Source: Hungatella sp. UBA3048 (GTDB lineage: Bacteria > Bacillota > Clostridia > Lachnospirales > Lachnospiraceae). Taken from it: 32,706 bases of DNA. The notes under the pieces were generated by a model. That model saw only the letters and a program-made list of their open reading frames with translations. It was not told where the DNA came from and searched no databases. Positions 7,915-16,143 of the stretch are shown here, piece after piece; positions within the stretch are counted from its first letter, which is position 1, and each line of letters begins with the position of its first letter. The stretch covers positions 248,777 through 281,482 of the forward strand of contig DFCS01000029.1 in NCBI GenBank assembly GCA_002367105.1. The letters run 5' to 3'. The translations under genes were made by a program, and so were the position numbers.

Positions 7915-8715
7915 ATGCTGAAAGATATTACTTTAGGGCAGTATTATCCGGTGGATTCAAAGCTTCATAGGCTGGATCCCCGGACAAAGCTGTTTGGGAC
8001 TATGGTTTTTATTATATCCCTTTTTATTGCAAATGACATATGGGCGTATTTGATCGCCACTTTTTTTCTGATCACTTCGATCCGTTTAAGCCAGGTTCCA
8101 TTTAAATTCATGGTTCGTGGGTTAAAGGCGATTGTGTTTCTTCTGCTCATCAGCGTCAGCTTTAATTTATTCCTGACTCCGGGAGAACCCATCTTCCAGC
8201 TGGGATTTTTAAAGTTGACAAGGGAAGGTGTGAAAACGGCATCTTTCATGGGAGTCCGGCTCATTTACCTGGTGGTTGGTTCTTCCATCATGACTCTCAC
8301 CACCACACCGAACCAGCTGACCGATGGCCTGGAAAAGAGCCTTGGGTTTTTAAAGAAGGCGGGAGTTCCGGTCCATGAAGTATCCATGATGATGTCCATT
8401 GCTTTAAGATTCATTCCGATCCTTGTAGAAGAAACCGATAAGATCATGAAAGCTCAGATGGCCAGAGGAGCTGATTTTGAAACAGGGAATCTGATTCAAA
8501 AGGCAAAGAATATGATTCCTCTTCTGGTCCCCTTATTTATTTCCGCATTCCGCCGTGCCACGGACCTGGCAATGGCCATGGAGGCCAGATGTTACCGGGG
8601 CGGGGAAGGAAGGACTAAAATGAAGCCTCTTCGGTATGGAAAACAGGACGGAATCGCCTATCTGGTGTGTCTGGTATATCTGGCCGCTGTCACTGGACTT
8701 CGAATCATGGGTTAA
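7915..8715 (+). CDS. ecfT: Energy-coupling factor transporter transmembrane protein EcfT
   Basis: The membrane scaffold of the ECF importer. I choose ATG 7915 (MLKDITLGQYYP) behind CGGGAGA. The frame is open to a TTG at 7891, but that would overlap ecfA2. Of 266 residues, several hydrophobic helices (about 25-60, 72-95, 115-135 and 240-262) flank the two coupling motifs that dock the ATPases: MARGADF and ARCYRGG. truA follows after 24 bases. Confidence 0.95.
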   Translation: MLKDITLGQYYPVDSKLHRLDPRTKLFGTMVFIISLFIANDIWAYLIATFFLITSIRLSQVPFKFMVRGLKAIVFLLLISVSFNLFLTPGEPIFQLGFLKLTREGVKTASFMGVRLIYLVVGSSIMTLTTTPNQLTDGLEKSLGFLKKAGVPVHEVSMMMSIALRFIPILVEETDKIMKAQMARGADFETGNLIQKAKNMIPLLVPLFISAFRRATDLAMAMEARCYRGGEGRTKMKPLRYGKQDGIAYLVCLVYLAAVTGLRIMG

Positions 8716-8739
8716 AGCCCCCATAAAATAGGAGGATGT

Positions 8740-9765
8740 ATGAAACGGGTTAAAATGATTGTGGCCTATGACGGTACCAATTACTGCGGCTGGCAGATAC
8801 AGAAAAACGGGATCACCATAGAGGAGGTTCTTAACAGGGAACTGACTAAACTTTTAAAGGAGCCTGTGACCGTAATCGGGGCCAGCAGAACCGATTCCGG
8901 GGTTCACTCGGAAGGGAATGTGGCGGTCTTTGATACAGAGAACCGGATGCCTGCCGATAAAATATGCTTTGCCTTAAACCAGAGGCTGCCGGATGATATC
9001 CGGATCTTACAGTCTGAGGAAGTAGCGCCGGATTATCATCCGAGAAAGCAGAACTGTGTTAAAACTTATGAATATAAAATCATGAACCGGAAAATTGAAG
9101 TACCTACCGTGAGGCTTTACAGCTATTTCTGTTATTTTCCCCTGGATGTGGAGCGGATGCGGGAAGGCGGTGCCTATCTGGTGGGAGAACATGATTTTAA
9201 AAGCTTCTGTACGGCCCGCGGGCAGGCGGAAGAGACCGTACGTACCATTTATAGCCTGGACATTGAAAAGAGCGGGGATCTCATTACAATCCGCATCAAG
9301 GGCAGCGGTTTCCTGTATAACATGGTGCGGATCATTGCCGGAACATTAATGAAGGTTGGCATGGGAGTGTATCCGCCGGCTCATGTGGAAGAGATACTTG
9401 ATGCCAGGGACCGGAATGTGGCAGGGCCGAAGGCTGCGGCGAAGGGACTTTCCCTGATAAGCCTTGATTATGAAACAGAACTTAAAAAGCAGATCCAGGG
9501 AGAGAATAAGGAATGGAGCTATACTCTTTCCCAGGATAAGATTGTTTCGGAAGGAAAAGCCTGGCTTCATATCCACCGGTGCAGGGAAGAGGATTTTGAA
9601 AGACTTTTGATCCGTGTGGTTCATCAGGCGGTTCAAAACGGTGCAAAAACCATTTTTGTTCGGGACGAGGAGATGGATGGAAGGATCATTTTAGGAAAGC
9701 CCTACGGATTTTATATTTTTCAGGCTGATCCTGAGAGCCTGGGATGGTACGTGACACAAAAATAG
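8740..9765 (+). CDS. truA: tRNA pseudouridine(38-40) synthase TruA with a C-terminal extension
   Basis: TruA isomerises uridines 38-40 in the anticodon arm of tRNAs. The catalytic aspartate is D52 in GASRTDSGVHS. The GSGFLYNMVRIIAGTL motif is at about 188-203 and the core ends near residue 245 (GLSLISLDYE), the usual family length. A further 95 or so residues follow (KEWSYTLSQDKIVSEGKAWL ... ESLGWYVTQK) that I cannot assign. They look folded (mixed alpha/beta) rather than disordered. The start is set by AGGAGG at about 8730. It ends the ecf operon. Confidence 0.94.
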   Translation: MKRVKMIVAYDGTNYCGWQIQKNGITIEEVLNRELTKLLKEPVTVIGASRTDSGVHSEGNVAVFDTENRMPADKICFALNQRLPDDIRILQSEEVAPDYHPRKQNCVKTYEYKIMNRKIEVPTVRLYSYFCYFPLDVERMREGGAYLVGEHDFKSFCTARGQAEETVRTIYSLDIEKSGDLITIRIKGSGFLYNMVRIIAGTLMKVGMGVYPPAHVEEILDARDRNVAGPKAAAKGLSLISLDYETELKKQIQGENKEWSYTLSQDKIVSEGKAWLHIHRCREEDFERLLIRVVHQAVQNGAKTIFVRDEEMDGRIILGKPYGFYIFQADPESLGWYVTQK

Positions 9766-9797
9766 GCCGAAAAACCTTGATTTTATGGGAAAAGAGG

Positions 9798-9826
9798 TTG
9801 ACACATCCGGCTGAATGTAATATAAT
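9798..9826 (+). promoter_or_regulatory. Consensus sigma-A promoter for rplM-rpsI
   Basis: TTGACA (9798-9803), a 17-base spacer and TATAAT (9821-9826): a full match to the consensus. Transcription would start near 9833, giving a leader of about 98 bases. Confidence 0.9.
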
Positions 9827-9832
9827 GTATAA

Positions 9833-9912
9833 CTGTGACGTTAGACGAAAATGTTCAGCCAAAGCCCCGGAGTGAGCATTTTGCAATATAGTTATGCTTA
9901 ATAAAACCATAA
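9833..9912 (+). promoter_or_regulatory. Probable L13 leader RNA (autoregulatory)
   Basis: The leader before rplM contains a 9-bp stem, AAAATGTTC (9848-9856) with GAGCATTTT (9874-9882). An AT-rich tail continues to the AGGAGG at 9918. Firmicute rplM-rpsI operons often carry an L13 leader that mediates ribosomal-protein feedback. Position and structure fit, but I could not match the covariance model by eye. Confidence 0.45.
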
Positions 9913-9930
9913 TTTACAGGAGGTTGTCCA

Positions 9931-10365
9931 ATGAAGACTTTTATGGCTAGTCCAGCAACAATTGAAAGAAAATGGTACGTAGTTGATGCTACAGGATATA
10001 CATTAGGACGTTTGGCTTCAGAAGTAGCTAAAGTATTAAGAGGTAAGAATAAACCGATCTACACATCGCATATGGATTGCGGCGATTATGTGATCGTTGT
10101 AAATGCAGATAAGATTACCGTAACCGGTAAGAAATTAGATCAGAAGATCTACTACAACCACTCTGAGTATGTTGGTGGTATGAGAGAAACAACTTTAAGA
10201 GAAATGATGGCTAAAAAGCCTGAAAAAGTTATTGAACTGGCAGTTAAGGGTATGCTTCCCAAGGGACCTTTAGGTAGAAGCATGATAACAAAACTTCACG
10301 CATACGCAGGTGCAGAGCATGGTCATGCAGCTCAGAAACCAGAAGTTTTAGAGTTCAAATTTTAA
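9931..10365 (+). CDS. rplM: 50S ribosomal protein L13
   Basis: A 144-residue L13, an early large-subunit assembly protein. Diagnostic stretches: WYVVDATGYTLGRLASEVAK (17-36), KIYYNHSEYVGGMRETTLRE (about 72-91) and AVKGMLPKGPLGRSMITKLHAYAG (about 108-131). AGGAGG at 9918-9923 sets the start. It leads the two-gene operon with rpsI, as in most bacteria. Confidence 0.98.
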   Translation: MKTFMASPATIERKWYVVDATGYTLGRLASEVAKVLRGKNKPIYTSHMDCGDYVIVVNADKITVTGKKLDQKIYYNHSEYVGGMRETTLREMMAKKPEKVIELAVKGMLPKGPLGRSMITKLHAYAGAEHGHAAQKPEVLEFKF

Positions 10366-10393
10366 TCAGAGGTGCTGAAAGGAGGAAGTTATC

Positions 10394-10786
10394 ATGGCTA
10401 ATGCAAAATTTTACGGAACAGGTAGAAGAAAAAAATCTATCGCTAGAGTATATTTAGTACCAGGTACAGGTAAGATCACTATCAATAAGAGAGATATTGA
10501 CCAGTATTTAGGTCTTGAAACATTAAAGCTTGTTGTTCGTCAGCCGTTAGTTGCTACAGAGACAGTAGATAAGTTTGACATTTTGGTTAACGTTCACGGC
10601 GGTGGATTCACTGGACAGGCCGGTGCAATCAGACACGGTATTTCAAGAGCTCTGCTTCAGGCAGATGTAGAATACCGCCCGATTCTTAAGAAGGCAGGCT
10701 TCTTAACAAGAGATCCAAGAATGAAAGAAAGAAAGAAGTACGGCTTAAAGTCAGCTCGTCGTGCTCCACAGTTCTCAAAGCGATAA
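10394..10786 (+). CDS. rpsI: 30S ribosomal protein S9
   Basis: A 130-residue S9 whose basic C-terminal tail (ending RRAPQFSKR) reaches the P-site tRNA. The N-terminal GTGRRKKSIARVYLVPGTG, the central VNVHGGGFTGQAGAIRHGISRAL and LTRDPRMKERKKYG are all present. GGAGGA at 10381-10386 sets the start, 28 bases after rplM. A terminator follows 26 bases past the stop. Confidence 0.98.
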   Translation: MANAKFYGTGRRKKSIARVYLVPGTGKITINKRDIDQYLGLETLKLVVRQPLVATETVDKFDILVNVHGGGFTGQAGAIRHGISRALLQADVEYRPILKKAGFLTRDPRMKERKKYGLKSARRAPQFSKR

Positions 10787-10812
10787 TAAAAACAATTATT
10801 TCAATGATGCAA

Positions 10813-10847
10813 AATCCCCGGAATTCTTATATTCTGGGGATTTTTAT
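10813..10847 (+). terminator. Intrinsic terminator after rpsI
   Basis: AATCCCCGGAAT (10813-10824) pairs with ATTCTGGGGATT (10831-10842), one G-U pair, followed by TTTATT. It marks the end of the ribosomal block. Confidence 0.9.
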
Positions 10848-10938
10848 TAAAAAGAAGCAATACGAAAAAATGCGATCCACCTGCTTTCATAGATGATTTT
10901 GAGCGTAAAAATACACCTATATAAGTGTCTGGAAAAAT

Positions 10939-11028
10939 AATATAATATGACTGAACGGATATTATATTGGGCCAGTGATCTGTATAGTATTAAGAAGCCT
11001 TTGCGTTGGTAGCGCAGGGGCTTTTTGC
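10939..11028 (+). other. Possible small-RNA or relic transcript unit
   Basis: A perfect 10-bp inverted repeat (AATATAATAT at 10939-10948, ATATTATATT at 10959-10968) is bracketed by CTGG and CCAG. It is followed by AAGCCTTTGCG (10995-11005) pairing with CGCAGGGGCTT (11013-11023, two G-U) and TTTTTG. The second hairpin is a good intrinsic terminator with no gene immediately upstream, so it may end a short RNA. No strong promoter is clear. Confidence 0.35.
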
Positions 11029-11359
11029 TTGGTATAAGACAGTAAAATCTATTGATCTAATCAGTCCGGCAGATGTTCCGTAAATGGTAATTTTGTCATC
11101 CTCCAAAATACGTGATGAAACAATACTACAACTATTTCGGCTCTTTGGCGGCTCATAAAAACAGCATCCCGTTCCATCAGCTCCACAACCTTTGTTGTTT
11201 CTGGCATACAATCCGTTTTTAGAGAGCAGCTCCGATTTTTTTTCCAAACCCCTGTGATACCTTTAAATTGATTAAATACAAAAGGTATCATTTGCACATA
11301 AAATCTAAAAAATTTTTAGGTTTTTTAAACATAATTCACAAAAAATTTATTGAATTATA

Positions 11360-11388
11360 TTGACATTAAATCTTGATGTACGTATAAT
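11360..11388 (+). promoter_or_regulatory. Consensus sigma-A promoter for the nucleobase permease
   Basis: TTGACA (11360-11365), 17 bases, TATAAT (11383-11388). The start of transcription near 11395 leaves a leader of about 100 AT-rich bases. Near-palindromes of the form CTAAA-N5-TTTAG lie on both sides (11305-11319 and 11421-11435). Confidence 0.85.
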
Positions 11389-11496
11389 AAGGATGTTTTA
11401 TTTAAATTTGATTGAAGTATCTAAATTTTTTTTAGGTCATAATTTAGTTCATAATTTACTTTATGATAAAAATTTTATTTTAAGGGGTATTTTCTT

Positions 11497-12855
11497 ATGC
11501 AAAGTGTAGACAGATTAAACGAAAAATTGCCATTAACCCAGCTGCTCCCTCTTGGGCTTCAGCACGTACTAGCAATGTATGCCGGTGCAGTAATCGTTCC
11601 TATTATTGTTGGACAGGGGATTGGACTTAATGCACAGCAGTTAGCTTATCTTGTTGCTGCTGACCTTTTTACATGTGGTATTGCTACTTTAGTTCAAACA
11701 ATCGGAATCGGAGAATTTGCCGGTATACGTTTACCGGTTGTTCTTGGATGTGCTTTTCAAGCGGTATTTCCGATGATATCCATAGGAAAGGACCATGGAG
11801 TTGGAGCTATTTATGGTTCTATTATAACCTCCGGTATATTTGTACTGATTGTGGCTTACTTCTTTGGCAAATTACTTAAGTTTTTCCCGCCTGTTGTTAT
11901 AGGGTCAATTATAACAATTATTGGACTTTCCCTGATTGGTGTTGCATTTGATAACTTTGGTGGAGGTGCATCAGCAAAAGCAGCAGGTGCAAATGGTGAC
12001 TTTGGAAGCCCTCAAAACATATTAATTGGACTTTTCACTCTTGCTGTTATCATATTTGCAAATAAGTATTTTAAAGGATTTTTACAGACGATTTCAGTTC
12101 TTTTGGGAATTATAGCAGGTTCTGTTGTTGCCTTTGCAGTAGGCATGGTTCATTTTGATGCTGTTACAAATGAGCCTTGGGTAAATGTAGTTACTCCATT
12201 TTACTTTGGATTCCCTAAATTCGTGCCATCTGCAATGTTTACCATGTGTCTTGTTTCACTTGTTAGTATGATTGAATCTACCGGAGTTTTCTTTGCAACT
12301 GGTAAGGTTTGTGAGAAGGAAATAGGTGAAAAGGATGTTGTTAAAGGTATTCGTGCAGAAGGGATAGCACAAATTCTGGGTGGTTTATTTAATGCATTTC
12401 CATACACTACATTTTCACAAAACGTTGGTCTTATAGCATTAACAAAGGTTAGAAGCAGATATGTTGTCGTTACGGCAGGAATTATATTAATGACTCTTGG
12501 AACTTTGCCTAAGTTTGCAGCTATTGCTACGATTATTCCTCCATGTGTATTAGGTGGGGCTATGATAGCATTATTTGGTATGGTTGCTGTATCAGGAATC
12601 AAAACTCTTGCAGTAGTTGACTTTAACAAAACTTCAAACATGTTGATAGCTGCTTGTTCAATATCAGTTGGAATGGGAGTTTCAATTACTCCTCAACTGT
12701 TTGCTTTCTTCCCAAATAGCTTAAAGCTTTTCTTCGAAAGCGGTATAGTTTCAGGTAGTTTAGTTGCTATTATATTAAACGTATTCCTTAACTGGTCTGA
12801 TCTTAGAAATGTTGTGAACCCTGAAATGGTCTTACCAGATGAGCATTCAGCATAA
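11497..12855 (+). CDS. Nucleobase:cation symporter-2 family permease, probably xanthine/uric acid
   Basis: A 452-residue NCS2/NAT membrane protein with about 12-14 hydrophobic segments. The N-terminal LLPLGLQHVLAMYAGAVIVP is typical of PbuX/PucK-like purine permeases. The family signature region reads ESTGVFFATGKVC at about residues 261-273, after a predicted helix. It would import xanthine or a related oxidised purine with a cation; the exact substrate is inferred. The start is the ATG behind AAGGGG at about 11482. Codon use is visibly more AT-rich than in neighbouring genes, and the gene stands alone between a noncoding gap and a terminator, which suggests acquisition. Confidence 0.88.
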   Translation: MQSVDRLNEKLPLTQLLPLGLQHVLAMYAGAVIVPIIVGQGIGLNAQQLAYLVAADLFTCGIATLVQTIGIGEFAGIRLPVVLGCAFQAVFPMISIGKDHGVGAIYGSIITSGIFVLIVAYFFGKLLKFFPPVVIGSIITIIGLSLIGVAFDNFGGGASAKAAGANGDFGSPQNILIGLFTLAVIIFANKYFKGFLQTISVLLGIIAGSVVAFAVGMVHFDAVTNEPWVNVVTPFYFGFPKFVPSAMFTMCLVSLVSMIESTGVFFATGKVCEKEIGEKDVVKGIRAEGIAQILGGLFNAFPYTTFSQNVGLIALTKVRSRYVVVTAGIILMTLGTLPKFAAIATIIPPCVLGGAMIALFGMVAVSGIKTLAVVDFNKTSNMLIAACSISVGMGVSITPQLFAFFPNSLKLFFESGIVSGSLVAIILNVFLNWSDLRNVVNPEMVLPDEHSA

Positions 12856-13005
12856 TTTTTTCGTTAATCAGCCCTTTAAGTTCTCCAAACGATAATTTTC
12901 GAGTTTATGAGAACGTTTCAAAGCCATTGTATATCGGGAATTTTGATGTGCATGAGCTTTACTGGATTATGACTCATAAGAACAAAGATATTGTATATAT
13001 AAGGA

Positions 13006-13037
13006 GATGGTTTCCATTTTGGAAGCCATCTTTTTTG
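13006..13037 (+). terminator. Intrinsic terminator after the permease
   Basis: GATGGTTTCC (13006-13015) pairs with GGAAGCCATC (13021-13030), one G-U pair, around an ATTTT loop, followed by TTTTTTG and more T runs. Confidence 0.9.
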
Positions 13038-13082
13038 TTTTTTTTACTCTGAATTTCCTGGCGGAAATCATAAGAAAAGGGA

Positions 13083-13111
13083 TTGCAATCTACCCGCATT
13101 CATGTTATTAT
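13083..13111 (+). promoter_or_regulatory. Probable promoter for tdh-kbl
   Basis: TTGCAA (13083-13088), 17 bases, TATTAT (13106-13111). This is about 100 bases before the tdh start and after the upstream terminator. Confidence 0.5.
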
Positions 13112-13211
13112 GTCCCTGAGAGGGAGACATTAAATGGAAATGTGTCTGCGCATAAAAGACATTTTTCGTCTCACAAAGACATATAAAGCAATAAGAAAGG
13201 CGGAGGTTACA

Positions 13212-14264
13212 ATGAAAGAAAGAATGATGTATGCAATTGTAAAAGAACAGGCGGCACGTGGGCTGGCGCTTAGAGAGGTCCCCATTCCCGAAACAGGGGA
13301 AAATGATGTGAAGATCAAGATTCACTACACATCAATCTGCGGTACGGATTTACATATCCATAACTGGGATAAGTGGTCTCAGGAAACCATCAAACCGCCG
13401 ATGACCATCGGACACGAATTTGTAGGGGAAATCGTGGAAGTGGGAAGCCTTGTGAAAGAATATAAAATCGGCGATATCGTATCGGGAGAGGGCCATATCG
13501 TATGTGGGCACTGCCGTAACTGCAAAGCAGGTAAACGCCATCTCTGCAAAAATACCGTCGGTGTAGGGGTAAACCGTGACGGTGCATTTGCACAGTATCT
13601 GGTGATTCCGCAGACCAATGTGATTATCTGTGAGCCGGGGATCCCCGAGGAATTATGTTCTTCCTTTGATCCTCTGGGTAATGCGGTACATACAGCTTTG
13701 TCCTTTGATATGGTGGGTGAGGATGTGCTGATCACGGGAGCCGGTCCTATCGGTATTATGGCTGCAGCGATCTGCCGCCACGTGGGAGCCAAACACGTGG
13801 TGCTTACGGATGTCAATGATTACCGGCTGAACCTGGCCAGGGAAATCTGCGGTGCCCATACTGTCAATGTAGCCAGGGAGAACTTAGATGATAAGATGCG
13901 GGAGCTTCATATCGAGGAAGGTTTTGATGTCGGACTTGAGATGTCCGGCAATGGCCAGGCGTTTACTTCCATGATTGACCATATGTACAACGGCGGCAAG
14001 ATTGCAGTGCTGGGTCTTCAGGGAAGCGATACCGTGGTACCATGGAATAAGATAGTGATTAACTGTCTGCAGTTAAAAGGAATTTATGGCAGGGAAATAT
14101 TTGAAACCTGGTACAAGATGATGGCTATGCTAAACAGCGGCCTTGAAATTGAGAAGATCATCACCCATAAGTTTGATTTCCGGGAGTTCCAGAAGGGCTT
14201 TGACGTAATGAACAGCGGACAGTGCGGAAAGGTAGTTCTGGACTGGACGAACGAATTGACATAG
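13212..14264 (+). CDS. tdh: L-threonine 3-dehydrogenase
   Basis: A zinc-dependent medium-chain dehydrogenase oxidising L-threonine to 2-amino-3-oxobutyrate with NAD+. I choose ATG 13212 (MKERMMYAIVKEQ) behind GGCGGAGG. The frame opens at 13134, but that extension is not family-like. Of 350 residues: catalytic zinc ligands C43 (CGTDLH) and H68-E69 (GHEF), four structural-zinc cysteines at 98, 101, 104 and 112 (CGHCRNCKAGKRHLC), and the Rossmann motif GAGPIG at about 177. The next gene, 53 bases on, encodes the partner lyase that uses the unstable product, which supports Tdh over other alcohol dehydrogenases. Confidence 0.93.
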   Translation: MKERMMYAIVKEQAARGLALREVPIPETGENDVKIKIHYTSICGTDLHIHNWDKWSQETIKPPMTIGHEFVGEIVEVGSLVKEYKIGDIVSGEGHIVCGHCRNCKAGKRHLCKNTVGVGVNRDGAFAQYLVIPQTNVIICEPGIPEELCSSFDPLGNAVHTALSFDMVGEDVLITGAGPIGIMAAAICRHVGAKHVVLTDVNDYRLNLAREICGAHTVNVARENLDDKMRELHIEEGFDVGLEMSGNGQAFTSMIDHMYNGGKIAVLGLQGSDTVVPWNKIVINCLQLKGIYGREIFETWYKMMAMLNSGLEIEKIITHKFDFREFQKGFDVMNSGQCGKVVLDWTNELT

Positions 14265-14317
14265 ATAGGGTTATTCAGCCAGATATGGAAAATGAACGAT
14301 AGGAGAGACGTGATATT

Positions 14318-15499
14318 ATGAAAAGAGCATTAAACTATTATAAAGAAGCGGTGGAGCAGGCCAGAGAAGACGGAACTTATAAGGAGGAGCGCATTATTAC
14401 AACTCCTCAAAGGAGCCGGATCAATACTACTAAGACAGAAAATGTAATCAATATGTGTGCCAACAATTATCTTGGACTTTCTGACAACCAGGAGATTATA
14501 GAGGCGGCAAAATCCACCTATGATACATGGGGATACGGCTTGTCTTCCGTACGTTTCATCTGCGGAACCCAGGGGATACACAAGGAACTGGAAGCAAAAA
14601 TCTCTTCCTTCCTGGGCATGGATGATACGATTTTGTACTCCTCCTGCTTCGATGCTAACGGAGGCCTGTTTGAGACACTGCTGACAGAGGAAGATGCGGT
14701 GATCAGCGATGCATTAAATCACGCCAGCATCATCGACGGCGTGCGTTTATGCAGGGCAAAGCGGTTACGTTATGCCAATAACAATATGGAGGAGTTAGAA
14801 CAGTGCTTAAAGGATTCCCAGGATGCCAGAATACGTCTGATTGCCACAGACGGTGTATTTTCCATGGATGGCATTGTGGCTGATTTAAAAGCAATCTGTG
14901 ATCTGGCTGACAAATACGATGCACTGGTGATGGTGGATGACAGTCATGCAGTAGGATTTATGGGAAGGCTTGGCAAAGGTACACCGGAACACTGCGGCGT
15001 CATGGGCCGGGTGGACATCATCACAGGTACACTGGGCAAGGCTCTGGGTGGAGCCAGCGGCGGATATACCAGCGCCAGACAGGAAATCGTGGATTTGCTC
15101 CGTCAAAAGAGCAGGCCGTATCTGTTTTCCAATACCGTAGCTCCTGCAATCGCCGGCGGAGCCATAAAGACTTTTGAAATTTTGGAGCGGAGCACGGAGT
15201 ACAGGGACCGCGTTCATGAAAATACCCGTTATTTCAGGGAGAAGATAAAAGAGGTTGGTTTTGATATTATAGAGAGTGATCATCCGATTGTTGCGATTAT
15301 GCTGTATGATGCAAAGACGGCCGTGGAATTTGCAGCAAGGATGCTGGAGCGCGGCGTTTACGTTATCGGTTTCTGCTATCCGGTGGTACCAAAAGGAAAA
15401 GCCAGAATCCGTACACAGATATCTGCCGCCCATACAAGGGAGGATTTGGATTTTGCAGTAGAATGCTTTAAACATGTAAAGGAAGAGATGGGGATTTAA
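14318..15499 (+). CDS. kbl: Glycine C-acetyltransferase (2-amino-3-ketobutyrate CoA ligase)
   Basis: A PLP enzyme of the alpha-oxoamine synthase family, 393 residues. It cleaves 2-amino-3-oxobutyrate with CoA to glycine and acetyl-CoA. The Schiff-base lysine is K241 in TGTLGKALGGASGG. D208 and H210 in VDDSHAVGF contact the cofactor. CANNYLGLS (48-56) is the family N-terminal signature. It follows tdh closely, so the pair forms the threonine-to-glycine degradation route. A terminator follows. Confidence 0.95.
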   Translation: MKRALNYYKEAVEQAREDGTYKEERIITTPQRSRINTTKTENVINMCANNYLGLSDNQEIIEAAKSTYDTWGYGLSSVRFICGTQGIHKELEAKISSFLGMDDTILYSSCFDANGGLFETLLTEEDAVISDALNHASIIDGVRLCRAKRLRYANNNMEELEQCLKDSQDARIRLIATDGVFSMDGIVADLKAICDLADKYDALVMVDDSHAVGFMGRLGKGTPEHCGVMGRVDIITGTLGKALGGASGGYTSARQEIVDLLRQKSRPYLFSNTVAPAIAGGAIKTFEILERSTEYRDRVHENTRYFREKIKEVGFDIIESDHPIVAIMLYDAKTAVEFAARMLERGVYVIGFCYPVVPKGKARIRTQISAAHTREDLDFAVECFKHVKEEMGI

Positions 15500-15543
15500 G
15501 GCACTAGCGGAGTTAATTTTGCTGTAAATGAAATGGACGAGAG

Positions 15544-15583
15544 CGGGGAACAGGATTATATTTTATCCTGTTTCCCGTTTTTG
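15544..15583 (+). terminator. Intrinsic terminator after kbl
   Basis: CGGGGAACAGGAT (15544-15556) pairs with ATCCTGTTTCCCG (15565-15577), one G-U pair, followed by TTTTTG. Confidence 0.92.
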
Positions 15584-15617
15584 TGCGTGAACTGTTCCCT
15601 GTTGTTTAAAATTATTT

Positions 15618-15654
15618 TTGTTGACTTGACAACAATAATTTAACATGTTATTAT
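15618..15654 (+). promoter_or_regulatory. Promoter with overlapping palindromic operator for the marR operon
   Basis: TTGACA (15626-15631), 17 bases, TATTAT (15649-15654). An inverted repeat TTGTTG-N6-CAACAA (15618-15635), extended by ATTA/TAAT outside, covers the -35 box. This size and position are typical of a MarR-family autorepressor site. Binding is inferred. Confidence 0.7.
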
Positions 15655-15690
15655 AAGATTGCTTACCAGGAAACAAAAAGGAGATATAAA

Positions 15691-16143
15691 ATGGAGCGGG
15701 AAATACTTCAGCAATTTACGCAGCTTTATAACAATCAAGACATACTTAGCAATCTTATAAATAGTGGTTTAAATTCACGATACAGTAATTCGGAATTGCA
15801 TTGTATTGAAGCGATCGGAAAGCTTGAACACCCAAATGGAGTGCAGCTTGCTGCGCTTCTTTCTATGACTCGAGGTGCAGTTACAAGGCTGGCTAAGCGC
15901 TTGCTGCAGGATGGCCTTATCGAGCGTTATGTTCTTCCGGAAAATAAAAAAGAAATTTACTATCGGCTGACCTCTAAAGGAGAGGTTCTGTATAAAGAAC
16001 ATGAGGTTGCTCATATGAAATGGGAAGAACGGGATATTGCCTTTTTATATTCTGTTCCAATAAAGGAGCAACAAGTAATACTTGACTTTTTACAAAAGTT
16101 CAATAACTATCTGAAAGCCAAAATACAGGAGGAATCACTATGA
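15691..16143 (+). CDS. MarR-family transcriptional regulator
   Basis: A 150-residue winged-helix regulator. Dimerisation helices lie at both ends. The DNA-binding helices fall around residues 40-75 (LHCIEAIGKLEHPNGVQLAALLSMTRGAVTRLAKRLL), and the wing lies around LPENKKEIYYRLTSKGE. The ATG follows AAGGAG. It overlaps the next gene by ATGA, so the two are translationally coupled. It probably represses its own operon through the palindrome at 15618-15635. The ligand is unknown, though the cyclase-family partner hints at an aromatic or amide compound. Confidence 0.9.
   Translation: MEREILQQFTQLYNNQDILSNLINSGLNSRYSNSELHCIEAIGKLEHPNGVQLAALLSMTRGAVTRLAKRLLQDGLIERYVLPENKKEIYYRLTSKGEVLYKEHEVAHMKWEERDIAFLYSVPIKEQQVILDFLQKFNNYLKAKIQEESL

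Larger units (their letters stand above)
10848..11496. other. Long non-coding gap before the nucleobase permease
   Basis: About 650 bases without a convincing gene. It contains an AT-only inverted repeat (10939-10968), a terminator-like hairpin (10995-11028), a roughly 250-base stretch (11040-11297) with short unrecognised open frames on the minus strand in two frames and no ribosome site, and a very AT-rich promoter segment. I see no tRNA and no purine-riboswitch core. The minus-strand stretch may be a decayed gene, but I cannot name it. Confidence 0.6.
12856..13211. other. Gap between the permease and tdh
   Basis: This stretch contains the permease terminator and the tdh promoter. From about 12899 to 12999 one frame is open and codes a protein-like stretch (VYENVSKPLYIGNFDVHEL...) without a start or ribosome site. 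It could be a gene fragment, but I do not recognise it. Confidence 0.45.

Noticed and set aside
10990..11297. Minus-strand ORFs of 78-85 codons before the permease
   Set aside because: Two overlapping frames, no ribosome site, no recognised family. At most a decayed gene, so described only as part of the gap.
10900..11496. Purine/xanthine riboswitch before the permease
   Set aside because: The conserved purine-riboswitch junction bases could not be found in the leader, and I saw no NMT1-type core.
12201..12641. 146-codon minus-strand ORF inside the permease
   Set aside because: A shadow of the membrane protein gene; no start context and no independent similarity.
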